Positions 16,106 to 23,897 of a stretch of 47,202 nucleotides of DNA are shown piece by piece. The stretch is from JACQKT01 sp038063055 (GTDB taxonomy: Bacteria > Patescibacteriota > Minisyncoccia > UBA6257 > 2-01-FULL-56-20), in the NCBI GenBank assembly GCA_038063055.1, contig JBBTVY010000009.1, forward strand, positions 1 to 47,202, given 5' to 3'. The notes below the pieces were generated by a model that saw nothing but the letters and a program-made list of their open reading frames with translations, was not told the origin of the DNA and did no database searches. The position numbers were made by a program, and so were the translations under genes. Every line of letters begins with the position of its first letter. The stretch's first letter is position 1.

Positions 16106-17905
16106 ATGAACAACACAGAAACTAAAATTTGTCAGAACTGCAAACAAAACTTCACAATAGAGCCCGAGGATTTCGATTTCTATAAAAAAATCAGCGTCCC
16201 GCCGCCGACTTTTTGCCCGCAGTGCCGATGGCAAAGAAGATTGATGTTCAGAAATGAACGCGCTCTTTATATGATAAAATGCGGCCTTTGCGGGAAAAAA
16301 GCCGTGTCGGTCCATGCCCCCAATTCTCCGTTCCAAATCTACGACTACAGTTGCCGAATATCTGACAGTTGGGACGGGCTTTCATACGGCAAGGAGTACA
16401 ATTTTTCTCAGCCCTTTTTTGAACAATTCAAAAAGTTATCCAGAGAAATCCCGCATTATGCCACATTAACTCTCCAGTCCCCGGGTTGCGAAACTTGCGC
16501 TTTGGCTTGGAATTCAAAAAACTGCTATTTAAGTTTGGTTAACACAAGCGAGGACTGCTTTTACGTGCATGGCTTCAAATTGAGAAATTCTATCGATGTA
16601 TATTGGGGCCTTAAACTCGATTATTCTTACGAGTGCGTTGATTGTTCGGACAGCAACAGAGTTTTTTTCTCACAATACGCGGATAACTGCTCGTTTTCTT
16701 CTTTTGTATATGACGGCAGAAATCTTCAAAACTGCTTCGGGTGCGTCGATTTAAGAAACAAATCATATTACATATTCAATAAACCTTACTCGAAAGAAGA
16801 TTATTATCGGAAACTCAAGGAGTACGATTTAGGCAGCTATAAAACGCTGTTGAAAATTAAAGGAGAATTCGAACAGGTGAAAATGCTTTATCCGCGGCGT
16901 TTCGCGCATATCGTGCAATCGGAAAATGTCACTGGCAACAACCTGCGGGAAGCCAAAAACTGTAAGTTTTGTTTCGATACCGAACACGGCGTCGAAAATG
17001 GAAAATATCTTGCCATTGTCGGCCTCAATCTTAAAGACAGCTACGATTGCTATGACGTCGGAACGAATTCGCAAATGGTATACGAAGGAGTGGACGTCGG
17101 TCTTGATACGAGCAAAGTATTTTTTGCGTCTATGGTCTGGACGGGGCTTGACGTGCAATATTCAAAGGACTGTCAAAATTGTTCGAACGTTTTCGGATGT
17201 GTCGGCCTCCGCAATAAAAAATACTGCATACTGAATAAACAACATTCCGAAGAGGAATATAAAAAATTGTTGCCGCGCATCATTGAACACATGAATTCGA
17301 TGCCATACATCGATAAAATGGGCAATGTTTACAAATACGGCGAGTTTTTCCCTCCGGAAATTTCAACTTTTGCATACAACGAAACCATTAATCAAGAAAT
17401 ATTCCCATTAAATGAAACGGAAGCGAAGTCGAAGGGGTTTAACTGGAAAACCCATGAGGCGCGCAACTACTCGATAACCAAAAAAGCCGAAGACCTGCTG
17501 GACCATATAAAAGACGTCGACAGTTCGATTTTAAAAGAAGTAATCGGCTGTTTGCATAAGCAAGAGTGCAATGAACAGTGCACGCAGGCATTCAACATCC
17601 AGCCGGGTGAACTGGAATTTTACAGAAGAATGAACGTCGCTTTGCCGCGGCTTTGCCCGAATTGCAGGCATTATCAGCGAATTAAAAAAAGAAATCCTTA
17701 CAAACTTTGGCATCGCGTATGCCAATGTGCCGGTTCGACAAGCTCACCACAAGCCGGTCTGAAATCAAACAACGAAGTTTATGCCAATCAAACCAAGCAC
17801 CCGCACGGCAGCACGCATTGTCCCAACGAATTCCAGACCTCTTATTCGCCAGAACGCCCTGAGATTGTTTATTGCGAGGCCTGCTATAACAACGAAGTTG
17901 CATAA
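16106..17905 (+). CDS. Cys-rich zinc-ribbon protein, paralogue 1
   Basis: A 599-residue protein with 33 cysteines. The N-terminus resembles the zf-trcl-type probable zinc ribbon: CQNC (9-12), FYKKISVPPPTFCPQCR (25-41), then CGLC (59-62). A homologous ribbon recurs near the C-terminus (ECNEQC, FYRRMNVALPRLCPNCR) and ends in YCEACYN. Between the two ribbons lies a repetitive region with NSKNCYL, SEDC, CFGCVDLRNK and FGCVGLRNKKYCILNK, suggesting a Cys-lined repeat or beta-helix fold. No enzyme motif is evident. An in-frame repeat (17730-17757) adds about ten residues after CQCAG compared with paralogue 3. Paralogues lie at 17972 and 23898. Function unknown. Confidence 0.75.
   Translation: MNNTETKICQNCKQNFTIEPEDFDFYKKISVPPPTFCPQCRWQRRLMFRNERALYMIKCGLCGKKAVSVHAPNSPFQIYDYSCRISDSWDGLSYGKEYNFSQPFFEQFKKLSREIPHYATLTLQSPGCETCALAWNSKNCYLSLVNTSEDCFYVHGFKLRNSIDVYWGLKLDYSYECVDCSDSNRVFFSQYADNCSFSSFVYDGRNLQNCFGCVDLRNKSYYIFNKPYSKEDYYRKLKEYDLGSYKTLLKIKGEFEQVKMLYPRRFAHIVQSENVTGNNLREAKNCKFCFDTEHGVENGKYLAIVGLNLKDSYDCYDVGTNSQMVYEGVDVGLDTSKVFFASMVWTGLDVQYSKDCQNCSNVFGCVGLRNKKYCILNKQHSEEEYKKLLPRIIEHMNSMPYIDKMGNVYKYGEFFPPEISTFAYNETINQEIFPLNETEAKSKGFNWKTHEARNYSITKKAEDLLDHIKDVDSSILKEVIGCLHKQECNEQCTQAFNIQPGELEFYRRMNVALPRLCPNCRHYQRIKKRNPYKLWHRVCQCAGSTSSPQAGLKSNNEVYANQTKHPHGSTHCPNEFQTSYSPERPEIVYCEACYNNEVA
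17730..17757. repeat. In-frame palindromic repeat in zinc-ribbon gene 1
   Basis: A 28-base element with CCGG ends around a TTCGACAAGCTCACC core, inserted in frame. The same sequence style recurs in reverse orientation in holA (26691-26714) and in variant form near infC. Paralogue 3 lacks it at the corresponding position. Confidence 0.6.
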
Positions 17906-17971
17906 AAATGCCCGAAGTCCCGCCGAAGTTTTAACGAAGGCGGACGAGCAGTGCTACAATAGTGAAGTTGC
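17906..17971 (+). promoter_or_regulatory. Extended -10 promoter in a duplicated 3'-end remnant
   Basis: TGCTACAAT (TACAAT at 17955-17960) lies 11 bases before the ATG of paralogue 2, implying a leader of only a few bases. The same stretch, read in the coding frame, gives QCYNSEVA-stop, mirroring the CYNNEVA end of paralogue 1. It therefore looks like a leftover gene end from tandem duplication that now serves as promoter. Confidence 0.5.
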
Positions 17972-19678
17972 ATGAATCAAGAAATAAAAAATTGCCAAAA
18001 CTGCAAGCAGGATTTTTCAATAGAGTCCGAAGATTCTGATTTTTATAAAAAAGTCGAAGTGCCACCACCGACTTTTTGTCCAAGATGCCGCCTTCAACGG
18101 CGACTGGCATGGATGAAAGGCTTCCGCTTGTACAAACGCAAGTGCGATTTATGTGGCGAAGAAAGGATCTCGATGTATCGTCCGGGTGCGCCCTACACTA
18201 TTTACTGCGCCGAGTGCTGGTGGTCGGACAGATGGAATCCGGAAGATTATGCGCGCGACTATGATTTTTCACAGCCGTTTTTCGAACAGCTGAACGAACA
18301 TTTGCATAAGGTTCCAGTAAGAGGACTTGCGGTTACTAAAATTGTTTCTGAACTGTCTCCTTATACCAATCACGTAGACCATTCGAAAAATTGCTATCTG
18401 ATTTTTTACTCCGATTATAACGAAGATGCACAGTACGGTTTTTATCTTGCGGATAACAATAAATCCATACTCGACTGCAGCATTATGTTCGGATCCGCTC
18501 AGTGCTATGACACAATGAATAGTTGGCGCAATAACCGGGTACACGGTTCCCGAGGCAATGTGCACACTTCAATTGACTGTTTTTTCATTAAAGATTCGCG
18601 GGGCAATCAGCACTGTTTCGGCTCTGCGAATCTCTACAACAAAAAGTACGTTATGTTCAATGAGCAACTCACTAAAGAGGAATATGAACGACGGATGCAA
18701 GACATCGACCTTGGTTCGTACAAGATGTACGTGAAAATGAAAGCCAAGGCCGAAGAAACTTGGGAGAAATCTATCCCATATCCCTATTATCAGGATTTTG
18801 TAAAAAACTGCACCGGCAATTATGTCTTTTTTTCAAAGAGTTGCAAAGAGTGTTACGAATGCGGCTACTGCGAAGACTCTAAATATTTGATGCTCATAAA
18901 AAATCCGAGCACCAAGGACAGCTATGATTACACGGACTGGGGAGAAAATGCCGAGAAGATTTATGAAGGGATAACCGTCGGCAACAACGTTTCCAACGTT
19001 AAATTCAGCCAGGATGTCCATAATAGCCACAACATTGAATACTCAAAAAGCTGTATGAGCGATAGCTTTCTTTTTGGATGTTCCGGCTTGAGGAACAAGG
19101 ATTATTACATTTTCAACAAGAAATACGGCAAAGAAGATTTCCATAAAATGAGAGAGAAAATAATCGCGCATATGAAAGAAATGCCATACAAGGATGCGGC
19201 CGGATGCAAGTATGAATACGGAGAATTTTTTCCAATGCAGCTTTCTCCACATGATTATAACGACACCTTTGCCCACATGTTCTACCCACTTGAGAAGGCA
19301 GAAGCTTTAAAAAAAGGTCTTGCTTGGGCCGAAATTCCTTTGAGCGAACATGCGACGACAAAAAATGCCGCCGATTTACCGGACCACATCCGTGATGTAG
19401 AGGATGATATTTTGAAAGAAACAATCAAATGCACGACGTGTCCGCGAGGATACAGGGTTACTCCGCAGGAATTGCAGTTTTTGCGACATCATAATTTTCC
19501 TTTGCCGAGACGCTGTCCATTCTGCCGCATAGAGGAAAAAGTTAAGCGTTGGGTGTGGCAGTTGACGCTAATTGAACGAAATTGCGACAAGTGCGGAAAA
19601 CTTTTCAGAACCAATTACAAAAAGGAAGACGCCACAATTGTTTATTGCAGAGAATGTTATCTTAAAGAGATATTTTAA
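17972..19678 (+). CDS. Cys-rich zinc-ribbon protein, paralogue 2
   Basis: A 568-residue paralogue of the preceding gene. The N-terminal ribbon is intact: CQNCKQDF, FYKKVEVPPPTFCPRCR, CDLCGEE and YCAECWWSD. The middle keeps the repeat style (HSKNCYLIFYS, CYECGYCEDSKYL, FGCSGLRNKDYYIFNKKYGKEDF) but with fewer CxxC pairs. The C-terminal ribbon is CTTC, FPLPRRCPFCR, CDKCGKLF and YCRECYLKE. It appears full length. The two copies have diverged strongly in the middle while keeping both ends, so the ends are probably the metal-binding functional parts. Expression is probably from its own leaderless promoter. Function unknown. Confidence 0.75.
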   Translation: MNQEIKNCQNCKQDFSIESEDSDFYKKVEVPPPTFCPRCRLQRRLAWMKGFRLYKRKCDLCGEERISMYRPGAPYTIYCAECWWSDRWNPEDYARDYDFSQPFFEQLNEHLHKVPVRGLAVTKIVSELSPYTNHVDHSKNCYLIFYSDYNEDAQYGFYLADNNKSILDCSIMFGSAQCYDTMNSWRNNRVHGSRGNVHTSIDCFFIKDSRGNQHCFGSANLYNKKYVMFNEQLTKEEYERRMQDIDLGSYKMYVKMKAKAEETWEKSIPYPYYQDFVKNCTGNYVFFSKSCKECYECGYCEDSKYLMLIKNPSTKDSYDYTDWGENAEKIYEGITVGNNVSNVKFSQDVHNSHNIEYSKSCMSDSFLFGCSGLRNKDYYIFNKKYGKEDFHKMREKIIAHMKEMPYKDAAGCKYEYGEFFPMQLSPHDYNDTFAHMFYPLEKAEALKKGLAWAEIPLSEHATTKNAADLPDHIRDVEDDILKETIKCTTCPRGYRVTPQELQFLRHHNFPLPRRCPFCRIEEKVKRWVWQLTLIERNCDKCGKLFRTNYKKEDATIVYCRECYLKEIF

Positions 19679-19683
19679 AATGA

Positions 19684-19811
19684 ATCCCCCACATAACTTG
19701 CATTGATGTTAAAATGAAATTATGGTCGACAAATTAAATTAAAAAACTTCCCTTAAATGAAATTAATTATTTGTGAAAAATGTAATTTAAGATGCAAGTT
19801 ATGTGGGGGAT
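19684..19811. repeat. 20-bp perfect inverted repeat flanking 88 bases, 5' of exonuclease gene
   Basis: ATCCCCCACATAACTTGCAT (19684-19703) is the exact reverse complement of 19792-19811. The right arm ends inside the start codon of the 5' nuclease gene and includes its G-rich upstream bases. In RNA, pairing of the arms would bury the start codon. The 88 bases between are very AT-rich and contain no gene. It could be a regulatory leader or a small mobile-element relic. Confidence 0.8.
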
Positions 19812-20727
19812 GAAAACACTCCTTCTCATAGACGCCAATTCTATAATCCACCGCTGTTTTCACGCGCTGCCGAAATTTACGACTCCCGACGGCAGACCGA
19901 GCGGCGCGCTTTACGGCCTGACCAGCGTGCTTATCAAAATTTTCCGCGAAACGCCGCCGGATTACGCGGCCGCTCTTTTCGACAGGCCCGAGCCGACATT
20001 TCGCGACAAAATGTATAAAGAATACAAAGCTCAGCGTCCGCCGACGGAAGATATTTTGATTTCTCAAATAATCGAAGCCCCGAAGCTTTTTGAAAAATTC
20101 GGAGTCAAACCGCTCGACAAAGCCGGTTTCGAAGCGGATGACCTTATCGCCACCTTGGCGGAGAAATTCAAGAACGAAGCCAAGGTAATAATAATGACCG
20201 GCGATATGGATACGCTTCAAATGGTAACCGATGGGAAAATAATGGTGCGTACATTTAAAAAAGGAATCAGCGAAACAATCGATTACGACGAAGCCGCCGT
20301 CAAAAACAAATACGGGCTCGAACCGGACCAGCTTATCGACTACAAGGCGTTGGTTGGCGATAACTCGGACAATATCAAAGGAGTCCCGGGGATAGGGCCG
20401 AAAACCGCTGTTGGTATAATCCAGAAATTCGGTACTCTCGAAAACGCTTATGAAAATATAGACGCCCTTCCGGAAAAAGTGAGGGAAAAACTTATTGTGT
20501 CCAAAGAGCAGGCGGAGCTTTCCAAAAAACTCGTCATTCTCGAAAAAAACGTGCCGCTCGGCGACATAAAATTGGAGGATTTGGCGGCGAAAATAAAACA
20601 GGACGAACTTAAGGATTATTTTGGGAAACTCGGATTCAAAACACTTCTAAACAGGATGGAAAACGGAATTGTTGCCGACAAGTCTGCTAACGCAGACAAA
20701 TCCGGTTCGCAGGGAGAAATTTTCTGA
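19810..20727 (+). CDS. Pol I-type 5'-3' exonuclease (flap nuclease), stand-alone
   Basis: A 305-residue protein matching only the N-terminal 5' nuclease domain of DNA polymerase I. It has the metal-binding acidic residues of the PIN/FEN fold (LLIDANSIIHR, AALFDRPEPTFRD, FEADDLIATLA, MTGDMDTLQMV) and the DNA-binding H3TH motif KGVPGIGPKTAVGIIQKFG. No polymerase domain follows, and the protein ends shortly after a GTCTGC-N4-GCAGAC repeat inserted in frame (20682-20697). It would remove RNA primers and flaps. ATG 19810 (MKTLLLIDANS) fits the family; an ATG at 19792 would add six residues from the inverted repeat. Confidence 0.9.
   Translation: MKTLLLIDANSIIHRCFHALPKFTTPDGRPSGALYGLTSVLIKIFRETPPDYAAALFDRPEPTFRDKMYKEYKAQRPPTEDILISQIIEAPKLFEKFGVKPLDKAGFEADDLIATLAEKFKNEAKVIIMTGDMDTLQMVTDGKIMVRTFKKGISETIDYDEAAVKNKYGLEPDQLIDYKALVGDNSDNIKGVPGIGPKTAVGIIQKFGTLENAYENIDALPEKVREKLIVSKEQAELSKKLVILEKNVPLGDIKLEDLAAKIKQDELKDYFGKLGFKTLLNRMENGIVADKSANADKSGSQGEIF
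20682..20697. repeat. In-frame GTCTGC-N4-GCAGAC repeat
   Basis: A 16-base palindrome with a 4-base centre near the end of the 5' nuclease gene (residues DKSANADK). The same GTCTGC-N4-GCAGAC element occurs in frame near the start of the ClpC-like gene at 37206-37221. Confidence 0.65.
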
Positions 20728-20750
20728 AATTTTCCGTTCGCGGCCTGTGG

Positions 20751-20756
20751 TATAAT
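20751..20756 (+). promoter_or_regulatory. Extended -10 promoter of histidine kinase-pyrG
   Basis: TGTGGTATAAT, with the TG of an extended -10 box, 18 bases before the kinase ATG. The -35 region is weak. Confidence 0.6.
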
Positions 20757-20774
20757 TTTAAAAAAGCTTAAACG

Positions 20775-22109
20775 ATGAATATTCCGAAAAACAATTTGAA
20801 AGCGGCGCCTGCCTGGCTGAAATTTTTTGTTTTTTCCCTCCTTCCCGCGGCCGGAGCGGTCATTATATCTTTTTTCCTGCTGACGCCTCCGTGGTTCGTT
20901 GTCTCGGCGGCCCTGATTTTGATTTCCGTGGGCTTTTCCGTCGTTTCCTTTGTTTTTTCGGGCGCGACGGCGGCGAAATCTTCCATCACAGAAAACTTCA
21001 AGGAAGGCGAGGTGGAATCCATTCTCAACAACTTCGGCGACGCGCTCATCATCTACGACGAAAATTTCAAGATACTTTTTTTCAACTCCGCCGGAGAAAA
21101 GCTTTTCATGGTGCCATCCGGCAAAATGGTCGGGCTGACCATTCAGCCGGACTCGGTGAATAATCCCGAATTACGCCTTTTGGCTCAGGTTATTTTCCCG
21201 ACGCTTGCCCCGGTTATGATTCCTCGTTCGCCGGCCGGCGCCTGGCCGCAGACAGTCGATTTGTCCTTTACCGAACCACAACTCGAATTTCGGGTCAGCA
21301 CCTCGCAATTGAACAGAATAGAGGGAGAACCCGCCAGGTTTCTGAAAATAATCCGCAACCGGACCCACGAGACATCCCTCATTAAAGTCAAAACTGATTT
21401 CGTGACAGTTGCCTCTCACCAGCTTAAAACGCCGCTTACCCAAATTAATTGGGCGCTCGAGACCCTTGCCGGCGACGCGGCCCTGAACGATCCCAATAAG
21501 GAAATGGCGGATAACGCGCTTAAAGCCAGCAGGCTGTTGTCGGAAATAGTCGAGAATCTCCTGGATACGGCGAGAATAGAAGAAGGCCGTTTCGGATACG
21601 AATTCAAAGAGACGGACGTAACCGAGTTTTTAAACGGAATTTTGAGCGAGGTTTTGCCGCAGGCCGACAAGGCCGGAGTCAGATTATATTTCGAGAAGCC
21701 AAACCCTTCGCTTCCCAAAGTTTTCATAGACCAGCGGAGGCTAGCGCTCGCGGTCGTAAATATTTTGGACAACGCCATCCGTTACAACGTCAAAAACGGC
21801 CAAATCGTCGTACGGGCGACACAGGTTCCCGGCAAGCAATTCGTCGAAATCGCCATAAAGGATACCGGCATAGGTATTTCGCCGGAAGAAATTCAGAAAC
21901 TTTTCACGAAATTTTTCCGGGCGGACAACGCGGTCAAATTCCAGACGGAAGGAACAGGGCTGGGATTGTACATATCAAAAAATATTATTCAGGCTCACGG
22001 CGGGGAACTCCGGATGGAATCTGAACTCAACCGCGGCAGCACTTTTCATTTCACCCTGCCGACCGACGAATCACTCGTGCCCCAGAGAGAACTGCCGCAA
22101 GAATTGTAA
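20775..22109 (+). CDS. PAS-containing sensor histidine kinase
   Basis: A 444-residue membrane kinase. Two N-terminal transmembrane helices (about 15-36 and 40-62) have almost no extracellular loop, so sensing is probably in the membrane or in the PAS domain (about 78-195). The HisKA domain contains the phosphoacceptor H215 in VASHQLKTPL. The ATPase part has the N box (VVNILDNAIRYN), G1 (DTGIGIS), F box (FTKFFRAD) and G2 (GTGLGLYISK), all intact. No response regulator gene is adjacent, so its partner is elsewhere. It has its own promoter and is followed by pyrG after 18 bases. Confidence 0.93.
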   Translation: MNIPKNNLKAAPAWLKFFVFSLLPAAGAVIISFFLLTPPWFVVSAALILISVGFSVVSFVFSGATAAKSSITENFKEGEVESILNNFGDALIIYDENFKILFFNSAGEKLFMVPSGKMVGLTIQPDSVNNPELRLLAQVIFPTLAPVMIPRSPAGAWPQTVDLSFTEPQLEFRVSTSQLNRIEGEPARFLKIIRNRTHETSLIKVKTDFVTVASHQLKTPLTQINWALETLAGDAALNDPNKEMADNALKASRLLSEIVENLLDTARIEEGRFGYEFKETDVTEFLNGILSEVLPQADKAGVRLYFEKPNPSLPKVFIDQRRLALAVVNILDNAIRYNVKNGQIVVRATQVPGKQFVEIAIKDTGIGISPEEIQKLFTKFFRADNAVKFQTEGTGLGLYISKNIIQAHGGELRMESELNRGSTFHFTLPTDESLVPQRELPQEL

Positions 22110-22127
22110 TTAAATTTAAAAAATCAA

Positions 22128-23828
22128 ATGAAACATTCAACAAAATATATTTTCGTGGTCGGCGGAGTTATGTCGGGAGTCGGCAAAGGCGTTACCGCCG
22201 CCTCGATTGCCAAAATAATCCAGTCGCGCGGAATAGAAACCACGTCCGTCAAAATAGACCCATATGTCAACGTTGATGCGGGGACGATGAATCCGACCGA
22301 GCACGGGGAAGTTTTCGTTCTCGACGACGGCACCGAATGCGACCAGGACATGGGCAATTACGAGAGATTTTTGAACAGAAGCCTGACCAAAACGAACTAT
22401 ATGACCACGGGCAGCGTTTACCTGTCAGTCATTCAGAAAGAAAGGAATCTCGAATATGGCGGCAGGCAGGTTGAAGTCGTGCCGAGAATACCTTTGGAAG
22501 TTTTGGACAGATTGGAAAAAGCGGCCGCCAAAAACAAAGCGCAGGTCGTCGTAACAGAAATAGGCGGCACTGTCGGCGAATACGAAAACATTCTCTTCCT
22601 TGAAGCGGTGCGTATGCTCAAACTCAAAAATCCGGGCGATGTGGCCCTGGTTCTGGTAAGTTTTGTGCCGGCTCTTGGCGCCGGCGGAACCGAGCTCAAA
22701 ACAAAACCGACCCAGCACGCCGTGCGGAGTTTGAATTCAGTCGGCCTTCATCCGGATTTCATAATAGCCAGAGCCCATATTCCTCTCGACAAAAAACGGA
22801 AGGAAAAACTCGAATTCATGTGCAGCATCGAAGAAGGAAACGTAATTTCGGCGCCGAATGTGGCGAACATTTACGACGTGCCGGTTAATTTTGAGAAAGA
22901 CGGCCTCGGCGAAAGGATTCTTGCCAAGCTCGGGCTGAAATCGAAAACCCGCGATATGAAGGACTGGAAAAAACTTTCCGAAACAGCCAGGCGGAGCAAA
23001 GAAGAAGTCAAAATCGGGATAGTGGGAAAATATTTCGGCAGCGGCGACTTCACGCTCACCGATTCGTATATTTCCGTAATCGAAGCGGTGAAGCACGCCT
23101 CTTACGCGCTTAAGAAAAAGGTAACAATCGAATGGCTCGATTCCCACGATTTCGAAAAATCGCCGAAATTGCTCAAAAAACTTTCCGGCTACGGCGGCGT
23201 TCTTGTTCCTGGAGGGTTTGGCAGCCGGGGAGTCGAAGGAAAAGTTTTGGCGATACGCTACTGCCGCGAAAACAAAATTCCTTATTTCGGATTGTGCTAC
23301 GGTATGCAGTTGGCGGTTGTGGAATTCGCGCGCGATGTTGCCGGAATGAAAAAAGCCAACACTACGGAAATAAGCCCGAGGACGCCATTTCCGGTCATAG
23401 ACATTCTTTTGGAACAGAAAAAGAATCTTGAAGATAAAAATTACGGCGGGACTATGCGCCTCGGCGCCTATCCGGCAATCATAAAAGCAAATAGCATAGC
23501 GCACATGGCTTATCGCAATTCCAGTTTTGTTAAAAAGGGCAATACGCCATTAGCTACACGCTCTTTGCAAATCTCCGAACGCCACCGCCATCGCTACGAA
23601 GTAAATCCGAAATATATTGAGCGTCTTGAAAAGAAAGGATTGGTTTTCTCGGGAATTTCTCCCGACCGCCGGCTGATGGAAATAGCGGAACTGCCCAAAA
23701 GCGAACATCCGTTTTTCCTGGGGACGCAGTTTCACCCTGAATTCAAATCCCGCCCGCTTGACCCCCATCCTCTTTTCGTGGAATTCATAAAGGCGGCCGC
23801 GGCAAATCGCCTCAAGACGAAAAAATGA
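22128..23828 (+). CDS. pyrG: CTP synthase
   Basis: A 566-residue enzyme of slightly more than usual length that converts UTP to CTP using glutamine. The N-terminal synthetase domain has the P-loop GGVMSGVGKGVTAASI, which is GGV(V/I)SGLGKG in most species, and the KIDPYVN and EHGEVFVLDDG motifs. The class I glutamine amidotransferase domain has the nucleophile in FGLCYGMQLAV and the His-Glu pair in QFHPEFKSRP. It is the second gene of the kinase transcription unit and is followed by a zinc-ribbon gene after two small hairpins. The call is secure. Confidence 0.97.
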   Translation: MKHSTKYIFVVGGVMSGVGKGVTAASIAKIIQSRGIETTSVKIDPYVNVDAGTMNPTEHGEVFVLDDGTECDQDMGNYERFLNRSLTKTNYMTTGSVYLSVIQKERNLEYGGRQVEVVPRIPLEVLDRLEKAAAKNKAQVVVTEIGGTVGEYENILFLEAVRMLKLKNPGDVALVLVSFVPALGAGGTELKTKPTQHAVRSLNSVGLHPDFIIARAHIPLDKKRKEKLEFMCSIEEGNVISAPNVANIYDVPVNFEKDGLGERILAKLGLKSKTRDMKDWKKLSETARRSKEEVKIGIVGKYFGSGDFTLTDSYISVIEAVKHASYALKKKVTIEWLDSHDFEKSPKLLKKLSGYGGVLVPGGFGSRGVEGKVLAIRYCRENKIPYFGLCYGMQLAVVEFARDVAGMKKANTTEISPRTPFPVIDILLEQKKNLEDKNYGGTMRLGAYPAIIKANSIAHMAYRNSSFVKKGNTPLATRSLQISERHRHRYEVNPKYIERLEKKGLVFSGISPDRRLMEIAELPKSEHPFFLGTQFHPEFKSRPLDPHPLFVEFIKAAAANRLKTKK

Positions 23829-23857
23829 GCAGCGGGACAAGAAATTGTCGGAACTGT

Positions 23858-23887
23858 CTCGCTTTGCGAGATCCCGCGTAGCGGGAT
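23858..23887. repeat. Two adjacent small hairpins after pyrG
   Basis: CTCGC-TTT-GCGAG (23858-23870) is immediately followed by ATCCCGC-GTA-GCGGGAT (23871-23887). There is no U-tract. The GCGTAGCG-type core recurs near 27350 and 45300 and looks like a dispersed repeat rather than a terminator. Confidence 0.55.
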
Positions 23888-23897
23888 AAACACCATT

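Noticed and set aside
22737..23504. Long minus-strand frame opposite pyrG
   Set aside because: It lies wholly antisense to a certain pyrG gene and has no family motif or ribosome site.
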